In this document: positions 25,128 to 37,121 of the stretch, one piece after another
Position numbering within the stretch: the first letter of the stretch is position 1
Layout of the letters: each line of letters starts with the position of its first letter
NCBI GenBank assembly: GCA_032191485.1
Contig: JAVDOI010000003.1
Location: 11,284,986 to 11,348,985, forward strand
Direction: 5' to 3'
Length of the DNA stretch: 64,000 nucleotides
Source: Leptoclinus maculatus
Lineage: Eukaryota > Chordata > Actinopteri > Perciformes > Stichaeidae
Notes under the pieces: model-generated
The model's database searches: none
Told to the model about the DNA's origin: nothing
What the model saw: the letters and a program-made list of their open reading frames with translations, nothing else
Made by a program: the position numbers and the translations under genes

Positions 25128-26231
25128 TCATAGTTTGACAGAGAAGGAGCTGCCACAGGAGCAGCCATGATCGGCTTGAGGATTCTTGAGCACGAGGAAG
25201 GTGGAGCGGATCAGCTCCTGGGTGAAGTCCACAGTGGCTCCTTTCACAAACTCCAGGCTGTCCTGGTCCACAATGATGCCCACTCCTCCCTGCTCAAACA
25301 CCCTGATAGCAGAGCAGCGTGGATACAGGAGGGAACAGAGATTATAAAACACAATAAGGACACAATGAGACCGGTGTGAAACACCAACTTCAAAGATGAG
25401 TTTGTGGCAGTTTACCTGTCATCTTCATTCTTGTTATTCTCAACAGAAAACTTGTACTGGAACCCGGAGCAGCCTCCTCCCTCCACATGTATTCTCAGAT
25501 AATCGCCCTTCCCCATGATTTCCCCTAGTCGCTGTGTTAAAGGAGGGACAGGATCATGATGAATGAGGTGCAAAGCACGAAATAACAATCCAACACATTG
25601 ATTGACACGGTGGCTACATGGCAATGCATGTTAGCATGGTTCATAATCACATATCAGATATCAACAATGTTGACAAATAACACTTCACTCAGATGGGGTA
25701 TTAATTAAATATTTGGATTATCAGACATGACAGTATGATGGTTAATGGTGGACATGTCACACCTTCACACATGACTCAGTGAGTTGCACTGTGTCTTCAG
25801 ATGGTTCTGACCCCGATGGCTTCTGCTGGGTTGAGGCACTGCTGAAGCGGTGAAGCGCCGTTGTGTAAAGGGGCAGGTGATTTTGAGGAAGCCGGTGTAA
25901 CTGTTGGCTCACATTGTGGTTGGACAAAAGAGTTGATGCCCTGCAAAAAAAAAAAATTACGTTATGTTAAGATCAGATTGCACGACAGCAGCATGACTAG
26001 TATCCTAGCTAGCCCTGGGGCTAGCTAGTTACTTAACGGTAGCGCTAACGGCTAGCTTGCTAACAACAATAATAACAATAATTCAACACACAGCTCTTTT
26101 TCTCCCCCAGAGAGACTGTTTACAGATTATCCCTACTGGTGTCTACGATATAAGACAAATAAGCGTTACCTAGCAAGGTTCAATACTGTTGACTTTGACG
26201 CAGTTATCATAGCTGCTCTCACGAATGACAT
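25128..26231 (-). CDS. isca2: ISCA2, mitochondrial A-type iron-sulfur cluster assembly protein
   Basis: ISCA2 works with ISCA1 and IBA57 in the mitochondrial matrix to mature [4Fe-4S] proteins. Four coding exons on the minus strand, 26231-26170, 25940-25763, 25531-25416 and 25302-25128, total 531 nt and 176 residues (human 154). The first 60 or so residues are basic and Ser/Leu-rich (MSFVRAAMITASK...), fitting a mitochondrial presequence. The mature domain has GGGCSGFQYKFS, VFEQGG and C-terminal GCSCGSSFSVKL, supplying the three conserved Cys ligands of A-type carriers. The start at 26231 is the first in-frame ATG; an out-of-frame ATG lies four bases upstream. GCSCGSSFS and DPE/QELIRS context favour ISCA2 over ISCA1. 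It diverges from npc2 across a short shared promoter. Confidence 0.95.
26005..26028. repeat. Near-perfect 24-bp palindrome in isca2 intron 1
   Basis: CTAGCTAGCCC and its exact reverse complement are separated by two bases (TG). It lies about 140 bp inside the first isca2 intron within a GCTAGC/GTTAGC-rich tract. Confidence 0.8.
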
Positions 26232-27041
26232 CTTCCATAACAAATGTAGGTAGGTTACATCCCCCAGCCTACGACGAGGGCAGATTGCAACTTTATTGGC
26301 TGAAAGGATTGTCTGTCAAATAGATACGCCCAGATTCATACAATACGGTCGTTTGATTCGTCAGTTTAACTGCCAATCAGAGGAAGAAGAAAACATGTTT
26401 GTGTCTGGCTCACGAGCTTTTCGATACCATGGCTTTGCCTCGCAGGCACAGATCTCACTGAATTTATGCTCATTATCCACAAATCAGATGTTTGTATTTA
26501 GGTTTAGGTAAAAGATGACTGGGTTCCTTTTTACAGTCTATGGTTTGTGTACTGCTTGAGATTTTGATCTGCCAATTATATCGCATGAGGCGTAGTCTTC
26601 ACGGTGAGAGGTTTCCTGACAGGGCCTATTGCGGGCATAAATATCCACGTTAATGAATAGCATTGTATGATAAATAGGCGTTACTTCGATCTCGTGATAC
26701 ACGGAAATAAAAGGTGCTCGGCGGTTGTCGTCCTCACTTCGGGAACTCAAAAAAGCGCTTCAAAGGTACAGTTTCTTCATTCATTGCTTCTTATACGTGC
26801 TTATGCTATGCTTATTAGAAGGCTATTATGATTGTGTAGTTACTCTTGGTGCCAGGTAGTGGACGAGTACGTGTTCTTTGTTAAACTCTATAATCACTGC
26901 TACACTCTGAACATTTGAGGAAACGAACACAAAGTCATATGATTGAACACTTTAACTGACCGCTGACGTCTGGTGAGGTTTACTTTTCTATTACTTAATG
27001 ACTATTTCCTCATTTCATGTTTTATTTTTTAGGAAATAAAC
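26232..27041. promoter_or_regulatory. isca2/npc2 divergent promoter and npc2 5' UTR exon
   Basis: The two start codons are 810 bp apart and point away from each other. A donor CAAAG|GTACAG at 26765/26766 and the acceptor TTTTTTAG at 27025-27032 show that npc2 has a non-coding first exon ending at 26765. AAATAAAAGG at about 26706-26715 is a possible TATA-like element just upstream. In human the same two genes are also head to head with abutting 5' ends, so a shared promoter is likely. Transcription start sites are not visible directly. Confidence 0.6.
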
Positions 27042-28602
27042 ATGGATGTCCCGACTCGTTTTTTCGTGTTGTTGTGCTTAATGGGACTCACCTGTGCGGT
27101 GCCAGTGAAGTTCATTGACTGCGGTAAGTTTCACATCACTCATTTTAATGACAAACGTTAGATTTACTACTCTTCTGTCTTTTAATTACTGTTGTAAAAG
27201 TCTTGTACGTTAGAGGTAAATATTTGTTACGCAATCCTAAAAGGGAGTGAAGAAATCCGTTGGGTAACCTGTTATTATAAAATGTCTAAGTTTACCAGAA
27301 TACAGAGGTGACTTCTTTAAATTCTTGTTTTGTCCATGCTATTGTCATTAAGGTTTAATTATCAGAATTTTTGATCAATGTTCCATCAATAGTTCCATTG
27401 TTTCTTTGACTGACTGTTTCATGTCTGGGCACATCTCTGTCACACAGTCGCGTGCACATGAACAACTGTGCTCATTTTGTTTTGTTTATATTCAGTGATT
27501 AATTAGGAGTTTCCTGAGTGATCAGAGCTGTCACTCCATCTAGAAGTGATTTTGTATAGCACTTCTAAAAAGAGAAGACTCAAAGTAAAAGAAAGAAGCA
27601 GCAGCAGAGTCCAAGAAAGAAACGTTTAGTCTCTTATTTGAGTGGACTTCCAAAAACGATGCCAGATGCTACGTTTCTCATGATGTAACAATGTCTGTCA
27701 TGAGACTCTCTGATCACATCAGGGTTATCTTTTCACACTTTGGACATCTTCCTCCAGAGCCACAGGAGAGATCTAGCTGAGTGGCCAAACACCAAAAATG
27801 AATAAGATTACATGCTTCACTTTTGATTACATTAATCAGCAGACAATTTTGTTTAGTTATAATTCTGTTTGTATGTTCCTGAGGTTTATTATGATATTGA
27901 GATTTTTATATTTTTTTAAGACATTTATCTTTTCCCCTTGTTTCTCTTTAGGCTCCTCTTCTGGTAAAGTGTCCATAGTGGACATTAGCCCTTGTGCTGT
28001 TCAGCCATGTCAGCTACACAGAGGAGAGTCCTACAGTGTCAATGTGACTTTCGACAGTGGTAAGGGGGCGTTGTCTTTTGAGAAATACTTCACCCGACAG
28101 TCGGAACATAAATGAATAGGATTTGTTTGTTTGTACTTTTTGATCTCAGTCATGTGTTATCTGTTGTAGCTGTGGAGAGCCAGTCGAGCAAAGCGGTGGT
28201 TCATGGCATCATTGCTGGAGTTCCCGTCCCCTTCCCCATTCCCATAGAAGATGGCTGCAAGTCTGGAATCCAGTGTCCCATCCAGAAGCAGCAGAAGTAT
28301 CACTATCTGAACTCTCTTCCTGTGAAGTCTATGTACCCTCCAGTAAGTACTACTTGTTACATCGGCAACAAACTTTTTCAAACGGGTGTTCTTTCAATGT
28401 AGCCAAATTTCTAAGTAAAAATGTCCTTTCGTTCTACCTATTACATCTGTCACTTCTTCAAAACTTGTGTGTGTATATATATTTTTTTTTTCTTCACTGA
28501 TCACTTCTGCATTTCTAGATAAAGCTGGTCGTGGAGTGGGAACTGAAAGACGACAACCAAAAGGACCTTTTCTGCATTCGGTTCCCAGTTCAGATTTTGT
28601 GA
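27042..28602 (+). CDS. npc2: NPC2, lysosomal cholesterol-binding protein
   Basis: NPC2 is a secreted ML-domain protein that picks up cholesterol in the lysosome lumen and hands it to NPC1. Coding exons 27042-27123, 27952-28059, 28170-28342 and 28519-28602 total 447 nt, 148 residues (human 151). Residues 1-19 or so form a signal peptide (FFVLLCLMGLTCA). Six cysteines in the usual order are seen: DCG, CAVQPC, GCKSGIQC and LFC. Diagnostic stretches are SYSVNVTFDS (with an N-glycosylation site NVT), SSKAVVHGIIAGVPVPFPIP and IKLVVEWELKDD. The ATG is three bases into sequence after AATAAAC, with a purine-poor context but no upstream in-frame choice. It is divergent from isca2. Confidence 0.97.
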
Positions 28603-30090
28603 GCTAAGCTAGCTAAAGCACCTCACAATATATATTTTTAAAAAAGGGATTCGGCTATGAGTAAAAACCTGCAGAATGATTGATTCTAGTTTTTAATCAT
28701 CCATCAAATTGATTTTTAAGATGTCTGTTTTTCACTGGTTTGCAAGACTTTGCTGCACTCACACATTTTGACTCCTGCTGAAATAAATAAACGGGTGATT
28801 TTTTTGCAGTGACCTTCCTAACAGTCGATTTTAAGGGAAGTGGATGTGAAGCAATACATTTGATGTTTGTGAATGACCCTGAACCACTTCCACTGCAGTG
28901 CAATTGTCTTGTCTTACTGGCTGCTGTGTAGTCAGAAAAGGTACATTCTGTATTTTTCTTTACTATAACGTTTGTATACTTTCTTACTGACCTTGTACTA
29001 CTAGATATATGTAAATGAAATTATAATAAAGAAATCTAATGTGTACCAAAGTTGCATAGTGTGACTGATCTGGACTAACATTTGATTGGAGTCAAATTTG
29101 TTCAAAAAGGACCATTATGTCAACTTCATCAAATGTACTTGATCCAAAAATGTAGACGAACTTTAACTCAATTTCCCCCAAATCAGCACTTGATGACGCA
29201 GTGGTGAAGAAACTTTATTTTTGTTTTAAAACTCAGCTGCTCAGCCTTGGTTTGCCTTGTGTCAGACATTTGTAGATAGTAAAAATGAAGACGAATGTAA
29301 TTCTCAGAATTTATTGTTCTGAGCAAAGGCCAGCAGCAAGGAATGACTTTCTAAAAATGGATTTGTTAACACTGAAGGACATATAAACAACTGCTGTGTA
29401 TTATGACAATTAACCAAAATTTGATAGACATAAATATATAACTTATACAGTGATCACTTTTACAGCAAAAGCTTGAGTTGCAATGCAGTATGGAGAAAAA
29501 TAAACTAAATTAACTTGATAATTGAGATTGTATAAACCTTTGAAAAAGTTTCTGACCTAGTTATCCATGTGAAATGTCAGCCCCACAAAATATCATTAAC
29601 CGGTCATTAAGGCAGTATATATACATGAGTTGACAGAATATAGCTTTGGCTCTTTGACTTTCACCTGCTGAATAAGAACTAGTTGGTATGTTTGAGCAGT
29701 TGTCAGGTCACAGTTTTAGTGCGAGCAGGAAACTGGATCTATAAATCATACAATCTGCTTCTTTCTCAGACCATTCTGAGTACAAAAGGTGCAGGATTCT
29801 CAAACGATGTGCACCGTTACAAAATTGTATCGTGCAAGTTGGAAAATCTTTCGACAGTAAAGTCAACACAATGTTGCAACAGACCCCATACAGCTGATAC
29901 CACCAAGCAACATGATGTCATTCAATGGTATGAAAGTCAGAACAAAGCAGAGTTGATAGAGCAGGGTAAGCCTCATTGTAGTGGTAGCTAGGCAGGTTGA
30001 TGTCACATAATATTTGACCAGACATGGCTCATATATCCAAATACACCCACATCATCAACCTCTGTTCCACTTCTTCAACTTGGTCCTTTT
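28603..30090. other. npc2 3' UTR and npc2-gskip convergent intergenic
   Basis: npc2 has poly(A) signals at about 28782-28790 (AATAAATAA) and 29025-29030 (AATAAA). On the other strand TTTATT at about 29310-29315 could be the gskip signal, giving it a 3' UTR near 0.8 kb. No coding sequence or mobile element end was seen between. Confidence 0.5.
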
Positions 30091-30580
30091 TTACTGTCCG
30101 CTTTCCTTCAGCCTCTCTAGCCGCTGGAGCAAAGCATTCCCAAAGGCTTCTCTGTAGCCCGGACTCAGCTTGTCGAGAAGTGAGTAAACAGTCTCGTGAT
30201 ACTGGGTGTCTAAATCCTCGTCCACTTGATTGAAGGCATAGCCCACCACCTGTATGGAGAAGTGATTTATTGTAAAACATGCATACAGTGAGGAATAAAA
30301 CAAGAAATCACTGTGCTTCCCTTTCCGTGCGTCTTACCCTTAATCCCGACTCTGTGAGCTCCAGACAATACCGGTTTCCCTCTCGTGTTTCCACGTTTAT
30401 GTAGGCCACATCCGACGCGCTGCTGAGACTTTGTGACACGTGCATTTCAGCAACGGCAAAAAGGACGTCATTTACCACTGCCTCTGCCTCCAAACCCATG
30501 TCCTTGACGTGGCCGAGCACAGCACAGTCCTCGTCAAAGGAAGAGACGACGGATTCCTCGGGCTGGCAGTCTATCTCCAT
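30091..30580 (-). CDS. gskip: GSKIP, GSK3-beta interaction protein
   Basis: GSKIP is a small A-kinase anchoring protein that binds PKA regulatory subunit and inhibits or scaffolds GSK3-beta. Two coding exons on the minus strand, 30580-30338 and 30249-30091, give 402 nt and 133 residues (human 139). The family core is clear: LEAEAVVNDVLFAVAEMHVS, YINVETREGNRYCLELTESG, VVGYAF and YHETVYSLLDKLSPGYREAF, ending LLQRLERLKESGQ. The start ATG lies five bases after an acceptor, so the 5' UTR is spliced; a minus-strand donor at 31928/31927 marks the likely upstream non-coding exon. It is head to head with atg2b, as in human. Confidence 0.95.
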
Positions 30581-33176
30581 CCCCCTGTTACAGAACAACA
30601 ACTTTATTGGCGGACTCAACTGAAGCCCAGATGTTACTGTATGCTATTAAAACTTGCCGACTGGCACAATGATAGAAAGAGTTCTCCATGTCCACAATCA
30701 CTGAGTGCACTTGAGAAACCCTGCAGTTTACTGGGACTGTGTCAGAACAAGCAGCTCGTTACTGCCATGAAAGAAACTACATTCATTGGACTACCTGTCA
30801 AGTGTTATCGATAATGAGATGGTAGTAAAAAATAAAATACACCAGTATAATATGGTCATAAAACAGCTTTAAGCAGCATTGCAAAAAAAGGGTTGTGATT
30901 CACGTGTTTCCTAAAGGCTCATTATTTAAAGAAAAAAAGCAGAACTGAAACAAACAAGCATCTGACTGGTCTGTGAACTTTTTTTTTTATTAGAAGTGCA
31001 AGGTGGACTATTTTTAACACGTAAGACTGATAAAGTGTGTGAAACACTTCCTCCTTCCAAACAGGTTTAGTTGGTCCCTGCATGGTATAGCCATGATTTA
31101 TCAGAGCACCGGATATTCAAAAAGTCCAATGTGTTCCCAGAGAGGAAGACTAATGTCTCCAGTGCTTCCAAATGATGAGTTGGCTCTGTTTTTAAAATTT
31201 CATCCTGCAAATGCTTCACTCATTGAAGATCACTCTGAATGTAAAAGGCTGCTAAATGCACCGGTGCATTTCTGTTAAACAAATTGAATACATTTGTTGC
31301 CCCATTTATATCAAGGAGCATTAGGTTGTGCATTCCTGTATGAGCCCTTTTCCTGCATGACAGCTGTAACCTGTTGCCCCGCATCTGGCTGCGTCGTCAT
31401 TCATTCGTTTGGATGGATGCCTTTATGGGCACTGAGCCCTTGTAACCACTGAATGTTAGACACGCAGCAACCTTTACGTAACGTTATTACAGTTGCATTA
31501 ATGACCGCGTGACATTATATCGTTGTAGTTGGTCGAGGTGGAGCAGATTTTAAATGTTTTATACATGTACAATGAACAACAGTGACATCTTGAGGACTCT
31601 GAGCAGCCTTGTTGTGTAGCTGAATGAGGATAAATATATCTGGTTACTGTTCACACAGACAGCTGGTATTCAATGTGTGAGTTTCATGCAAATTAAAATG
31701 CAAATTAGGCTAATTCATAAAACGTTAGTTAGGAAGACTAATCTACTGTAGCTGAACTCTGAGAAAACTAACGGTAGCAAAGCAGCTGATCGCTCTGTGG
31801 GCTATACACGTATTTCAATCCCTTTGGTTGTATATAAGCCGTTTGCATTTTAAATATGTCAATCACACGATTGATCTGAATACGTTACAAAAGTCATTTC
31901 TAACCAAAGTGCGTTCGTTTTTCTCACCTCCTCGTTGGATGTGTTTTTCCGGGCTCGTGGAAGCTTCCGGCCCGCTCGAGCTCTTTAGAGAGGGTTCTGT
32001 CAAATGAGCGTCACCTCACGTTATATCGGTAACTAGCCGTTGAGCTGCAAATGCGTGGATAACCAAAGACCGCGGTCCTATTAACACACAACCTGTTTCT
32101 AGTTCAACCGCTCAGCGTCTAAAATAACGACCTAAAATAAATGTTGACCCAACCGCCTGTCCAGAGGTCCACACAGAGCCGCCATGTTATGACGTCATTT
32201 CCTAATCCCATCCCGGTGGAGGCTCAATTGGTGCGGAGTCATGAAAGTGTTTGTAAACAACTCAGACAGAAGGTAACTCACCAGCTGCACGAATACATTC
32301 CGCTGTGTTCGTTGACTTGTGCGTGTTGGCGTATTGCTCTGGTGTGTGTATGTGAAGTTTTTTTTGTTAACGTACACCTCACTCTGGGAAGATAACTTAA
32401 TAAGTGTTTGATTTTAGGGTTAGCTAGCCATCTAGCAGGCATGTACCGTTACAGTCTTTAGCCTGACGTTAGCCGGCTATGCTAATGTTGCCTCACAGGA
32501 GTGGTTCAGAGGCTAGCTAATGTCGCTAGTCTTGCTAACCGGCTAGTTAGCTTAAATGACATGTCTTTGTCTAGCTAGCGCAACTCCCGTGTCTTGACTA
32601 CGATAACAGCCTTGTTCAAGTGACCACAGCTACGGGCAGCTATGACTGGCACGTCTGTGGCATTAGAACAGTTATTTCGCAAGCGCGTTTGTCTTATTTA
32701 CACTGGCTCTAGAATGGGGGTAAATGTGTGCTTAGGATAACACTGACGTTGTGGAGATTTAATGCTGCACTTATATTATAGTGCTACTCAGGATACATTT
32801 AAAACCGTGTCTGTCTTAAACTGACGCATTCTGAAGCTTGTTGTTTTCGTCTGTGCTGTAACATTGTGTGTCAATCCCATGTTGTCTCAAGTGTCAAATT
32901 ACAAAAGCTGGAACTCTCTGTCTCTCAATAGGAGCCGTAAACAGGAGTCTGACCAATTCCCACACATATCCCCGAGTGTCAACACATCCTGCGGAGTGTC
33001 CACACATCCTGCAGAGTGTCCCTAATCTTGGGATGTGAAGGGTGTTGGAGCTCAAGATGTCTTTATGTCGACAGGATGACACAACTGTAACACCATAGCT
33101 GTCCGAGTTGCTATAGCATTCTGGTTGCCTCAAGATCCCCGTCATTACCTGTGTACTGTTCACCCATTGAGTTAAG
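30581..33176. promoter_or_regulatory. gskip/atg2b divergent promoter region and 5' UTR introns
   Basis: The start codons are 2.6 kb apart. A minus-strand donor (GTGAG read at 31927-31923) ends a gskip non-coding exon at 31928. A plus-strand donor AGAAG|GTAACT near 32271 and acceptor CAATAG at 32926-32931 bound an atg2b 5' UTR intron, so the true shared promoter is roughly 31930-32270. It contains GCCGCCATGTT (YY1-like, 32178-32188) and the palindromic CRE TGACGTCA (32190-32197). The atg2b 5' UTR exon also holds 20-bp tandem repeats at 32977-33020. The tract 32405-32580 is dense in GCTAGC/GTTAGC. Confidence 0.6.
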
Positions 33177-36100
33177 ATGCCGTGGCCATTTTCGGAGTCC
33201 ATCAAGAAGCGGGCCTGTAGATACCTCCTGCATCGGTACCTTGGCAACTTTCTGCAGGAGAAGCTGAGCTTGGATCAGCTCAGTTTAGACCTCTATCAAG
33301 GCACCGGATCACTTGCACAAGTGCCATTGGATAAATGGGTATGTGTAGTGTTACCTGGAAATACAACCGATGAATTTATTTGATTTAAACACAGAATCTG
33401 TATGAACGCTTCAACGTTATTTCTTGTTCCTCAGTCACTCAATGAACTCCTAGAGACGGCAGATGCCCCTTTTGAGGTCATCGCAGGGTTCATCCAGACA
33501 ATTTCTCTAACCGTTCCATGGGCGGCCCTACTGCACGAAAACTGTGCCCTAGAGGTCAAAGGTTTGGAGATGGTGCTCAGACCAAGACCAAGAGTGGGTA
33601 AGGAGAGGCTGCATTGCGTGCCACTAGGACACCATATTTCAAAAAGGTGTTTGATGGAAATGTATCATCATTCTGTAGCATGTTTAAAAAGTTCTGATTT
33701 TACTGAAAAGTCAATGACTGTCCCTCCAGCATCTGGCACTGAGCCCATGTACTGGTCCAGTTTCATGACGAGCAGCATGCAACTTGCCAAAGAATGTCTC
33801 AGCCAGAAACTCACCGACGATATGGGAGAGAGCTTCCAGCCTTTTGAGGGGTTAGAGAAGTTTGCAGAAACGATAGAGACAGGTACGATAAGTCGATACT
33901 GTTGAGCAACATTTAAAAAAAAAAAGTGAACCGACCTAGAATTGTGTAAAGTAATTTCTTTTAAATTTCCTACCTTGCAGTTCTGAGAAGAGTTAAAGTG
34001 ACATTTTTGGATACTGTTCTCAGAGTCGAACACATTCCAGAAAATTCTAAAACTGGGATCGCCCTTGAGATTCGAATCAAAAAGTAAGTTTGGACATCCT
34101 GGAAAACCAGACCATTTCCAAAATATTACATCAACATATTACAACATATTTTCCAACATCAGAATTTAGTTAAAAGCCTCCATTCATTATCAATTTTAAT
34201 TTCTAAAATCGATCATCATTCAGAAAGGAAGACGCATAAATAAGGGGAGCAAGACAAAATACTATTGAATATTTATTTTAATTGAGTTGTGGATGGTAAA
34301 AAGGTAGCAGCTATATGTATGGGAGATGTCCCTATTATGTAGTGCATGCGATGCAATAGTTTTAACTGCAGGTCCTTATCAAACTAATTGTGTTCTTCGG
34401 TTGCTTTCAGGATTGTTTACTGCGATGAAACAGGCGAGGAGACTTCAAGTGTGAATGTGCATCAGCCAACGACCTTTGCACATAAAAACCTGCAGATGGA
34501 AGGCATCACTGTATTTTGGGATGAGTTCTCAGATGTGTCCCGTGCTGGCTGTAAATCTTCACCCACTCCAGCGGTTAGTGTAGCGAGTCTTTGAAATTTT
34601 GCAGGAAAGTGTATGTATGAATGTATGTGTCAGCCTTTTTAAAATATATCTTTTATTTTGCAGGAAACTGAGCCAAAGCTCTCCCCTAGCTGGAATCCCA
34701 AAATCATATGTGAGCCTCATCCTCAGTTTACAGAGCCGTTATCCTCCACGACACCCTTTGAACCGGTGCAGGTCGGGAGCCTCTGTGGTAAAATCGAGTT
34801 GTCCCTCACTCTGAAAAACAACTTGGCGATGCCTGGAGCAAAGGTACATTAAGCGTTTCTTAATTACAAAATACCATAAGCAAACAAATCCGAATTACTT
34901 CAACGGTCAATATTATGAACTCGGGGTGATTGCTATTAACCAGAGTGTTTTACGTGCTTTGCTTTTCAGCTGGATGTTGTCGGACATATTGATACACTTC
35001 TCATTCTTCTGTCCCCACGGCAAGTTCATCTTCTTCTGGACTTGTGTGGAGCTTTTTCTGGTGGAGGTGAGCCTCCTCTCTGTTGATAGATGAGAGGCAA
35101 CATTTCAATCAAACAGGGTAATAATGTCCCCAAATGAGTTACTTAGAAGTAGAGTGAATAGAGGATTTCCTATTTTTTTTGTGAAGGTGTGCACGAATGG
35201 GCTAAGGATAGAAAGAGCAGACCCATGCAGCAAGAGGATGAGTATCGGCTCCATATGGAACTGAACCGCTGTCTGAAGAAGGATACCACTGTGCTAGGAA
35301 CAGACCCAGACCTCTTTGAGAGCCAGACCACCAGAACTGTGTCTAGTCGAGGTTGGACTGAAACACCATCCTCTAACCCTTGACCTTTCAGAGAAACCAG
35401 ATGTTGTGGTTGCATCTATCTAACTGAATGTGTTCTTTCTTTTTTTTTAAACCCCTCTGTGGTTGGTGTAGATGATGTGTTCTTCTCCATGGCAGACATG
35501 GACATGTCTCACAGCTTGTCATCCCTTCCTCCTCTGGGTGAACCGCCCACCGTTGACTTGGATTTGTCACTCAATAGCAACTACTCCGCCTCACCAGGAG
35601 AATCTCCGTCTGCAACGGTAAGTCTTCACCTCAGCAAATTGCAATAAAATGTAATTGAATCTTCATACTGACAAAATTAGGAGGTATTTGACTTGTGGTA
35701 AAATTCTCCCAAGTGAACCGTGTGTCTGTGTTTGTAGGCTCTGTGGGATGATTACATGGATGTACCTCGACAAAGAGAGAAGCAGACTAATGAAGCTCCC
35801 ATCCAGTCGCGGGATTTACAATTCCCTCAAAAATTACTGAGACAGCCTTGTAAGTATCACAATGTATCTGTATACATAATTTAAACACATTAAACTATTA
35901 AATACTAGTCCCTCTGTGGCCATGTGCTGAAGAGAGTGAAAGTTTTCATTCTAAGCAAAGATTACATCAGCATATCCTCCTGATTAGATCTTTATCTGTT
36001 GTAACATACCAACACGCAGCTCTCTCGTGTGCCATTGTTGTATTTCAGCCCATCCATCCAAAACCCACGGTGACGAGTCGAGGCCAGAGCTGGTGTTGAG

Positions 36101-37077
36101 GTTGACACTGAGCAGCCTTGCCGTCTCAGTCCTCCACATCGACCCGCTGCCACCACCGGGTGCTGCTCCCAGTCCCCTTGGCCCCATGGCTGCACACTTC
36201 TTCAGCATGGTGGGCCCAGGCCAGCTCGCCCCAGCTGCTTTCCTTCAGTCCCGGACAGTGTTTAACCAGGCTTGCCCCCATGACCATCTGAGGTGCGCTT
36301 TTGTTTTTCACTAATTCCTTTTATTTACCATGTATGTGTTTTATGTCTGTTTGATCTGGGCTTATATTTGCAGGTTTGTGGCCCAGGGCCTAAAGATCAA
36401 CTACGAGCACTGTCAGGGATCCAGCCTGCGGACTTTCAGTACTGACGTCTCCCTTGACCAGATGGAGTTTTTGGAGTGTCTTTTCCCCTCTGAGGCTGTC
36501 ACTGGTGGCTCCCAAAGAGGCATTCAGTACACTGAGGTTAGTGTTTCAAGTCCAAGCTCAGCACATGTTGCAGTGCACTGAGCTTCGGTTTGTTAAACAC
36601 CCCTTATACATGGCATGACATTAAGAGTGATTCTCACTACTTTCTCTGTCACACCTCAGCTCCTGACATTTGACACCACAGCCGGTGGTGATGCGTCGCT
36701 TACCAGCTGCCTTCACCTACTTTACAAACAGGCTGAGCGCAGAGGCCCTCAGGTAACGGCACTTATTAGTCCAATATGAAACACTTGTTAACACTCAAAA
36801 GCTTTATGTGTGTCACTGTCAGGCTTTTACTCAGTCAACACGTTGGTTCTCTGTGCAGGGCGGCCAGGTTCGCCTTAGCACCATTCCTAGGAAGGCTGAG
36901 ATCCAGGTGGAGCTGGGCCCCGTGCGCTCTGAGCTGGACATCAGCATCGTGGACCGTCTCAACTCTTTGCTTCAACCTCAGAAGCTGGTCACCACAGAGC
37001 TGATGGCCTCCCACATGTACTCATCCTATAATAAACATGTCAGCTTGGTAAGGGCTTCTCAAGAACTACTATATACT

Positions 37078-37121
<44 letters not shown>

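Noticed and set aside
33402..33905. Long open frame running through an atg2b intron
   Set aside because: The donor at 33597 and acceptor at 33729 are clear and the spliced protein matches ATG2B; the continuous frame is intron read-through that happens to be open.
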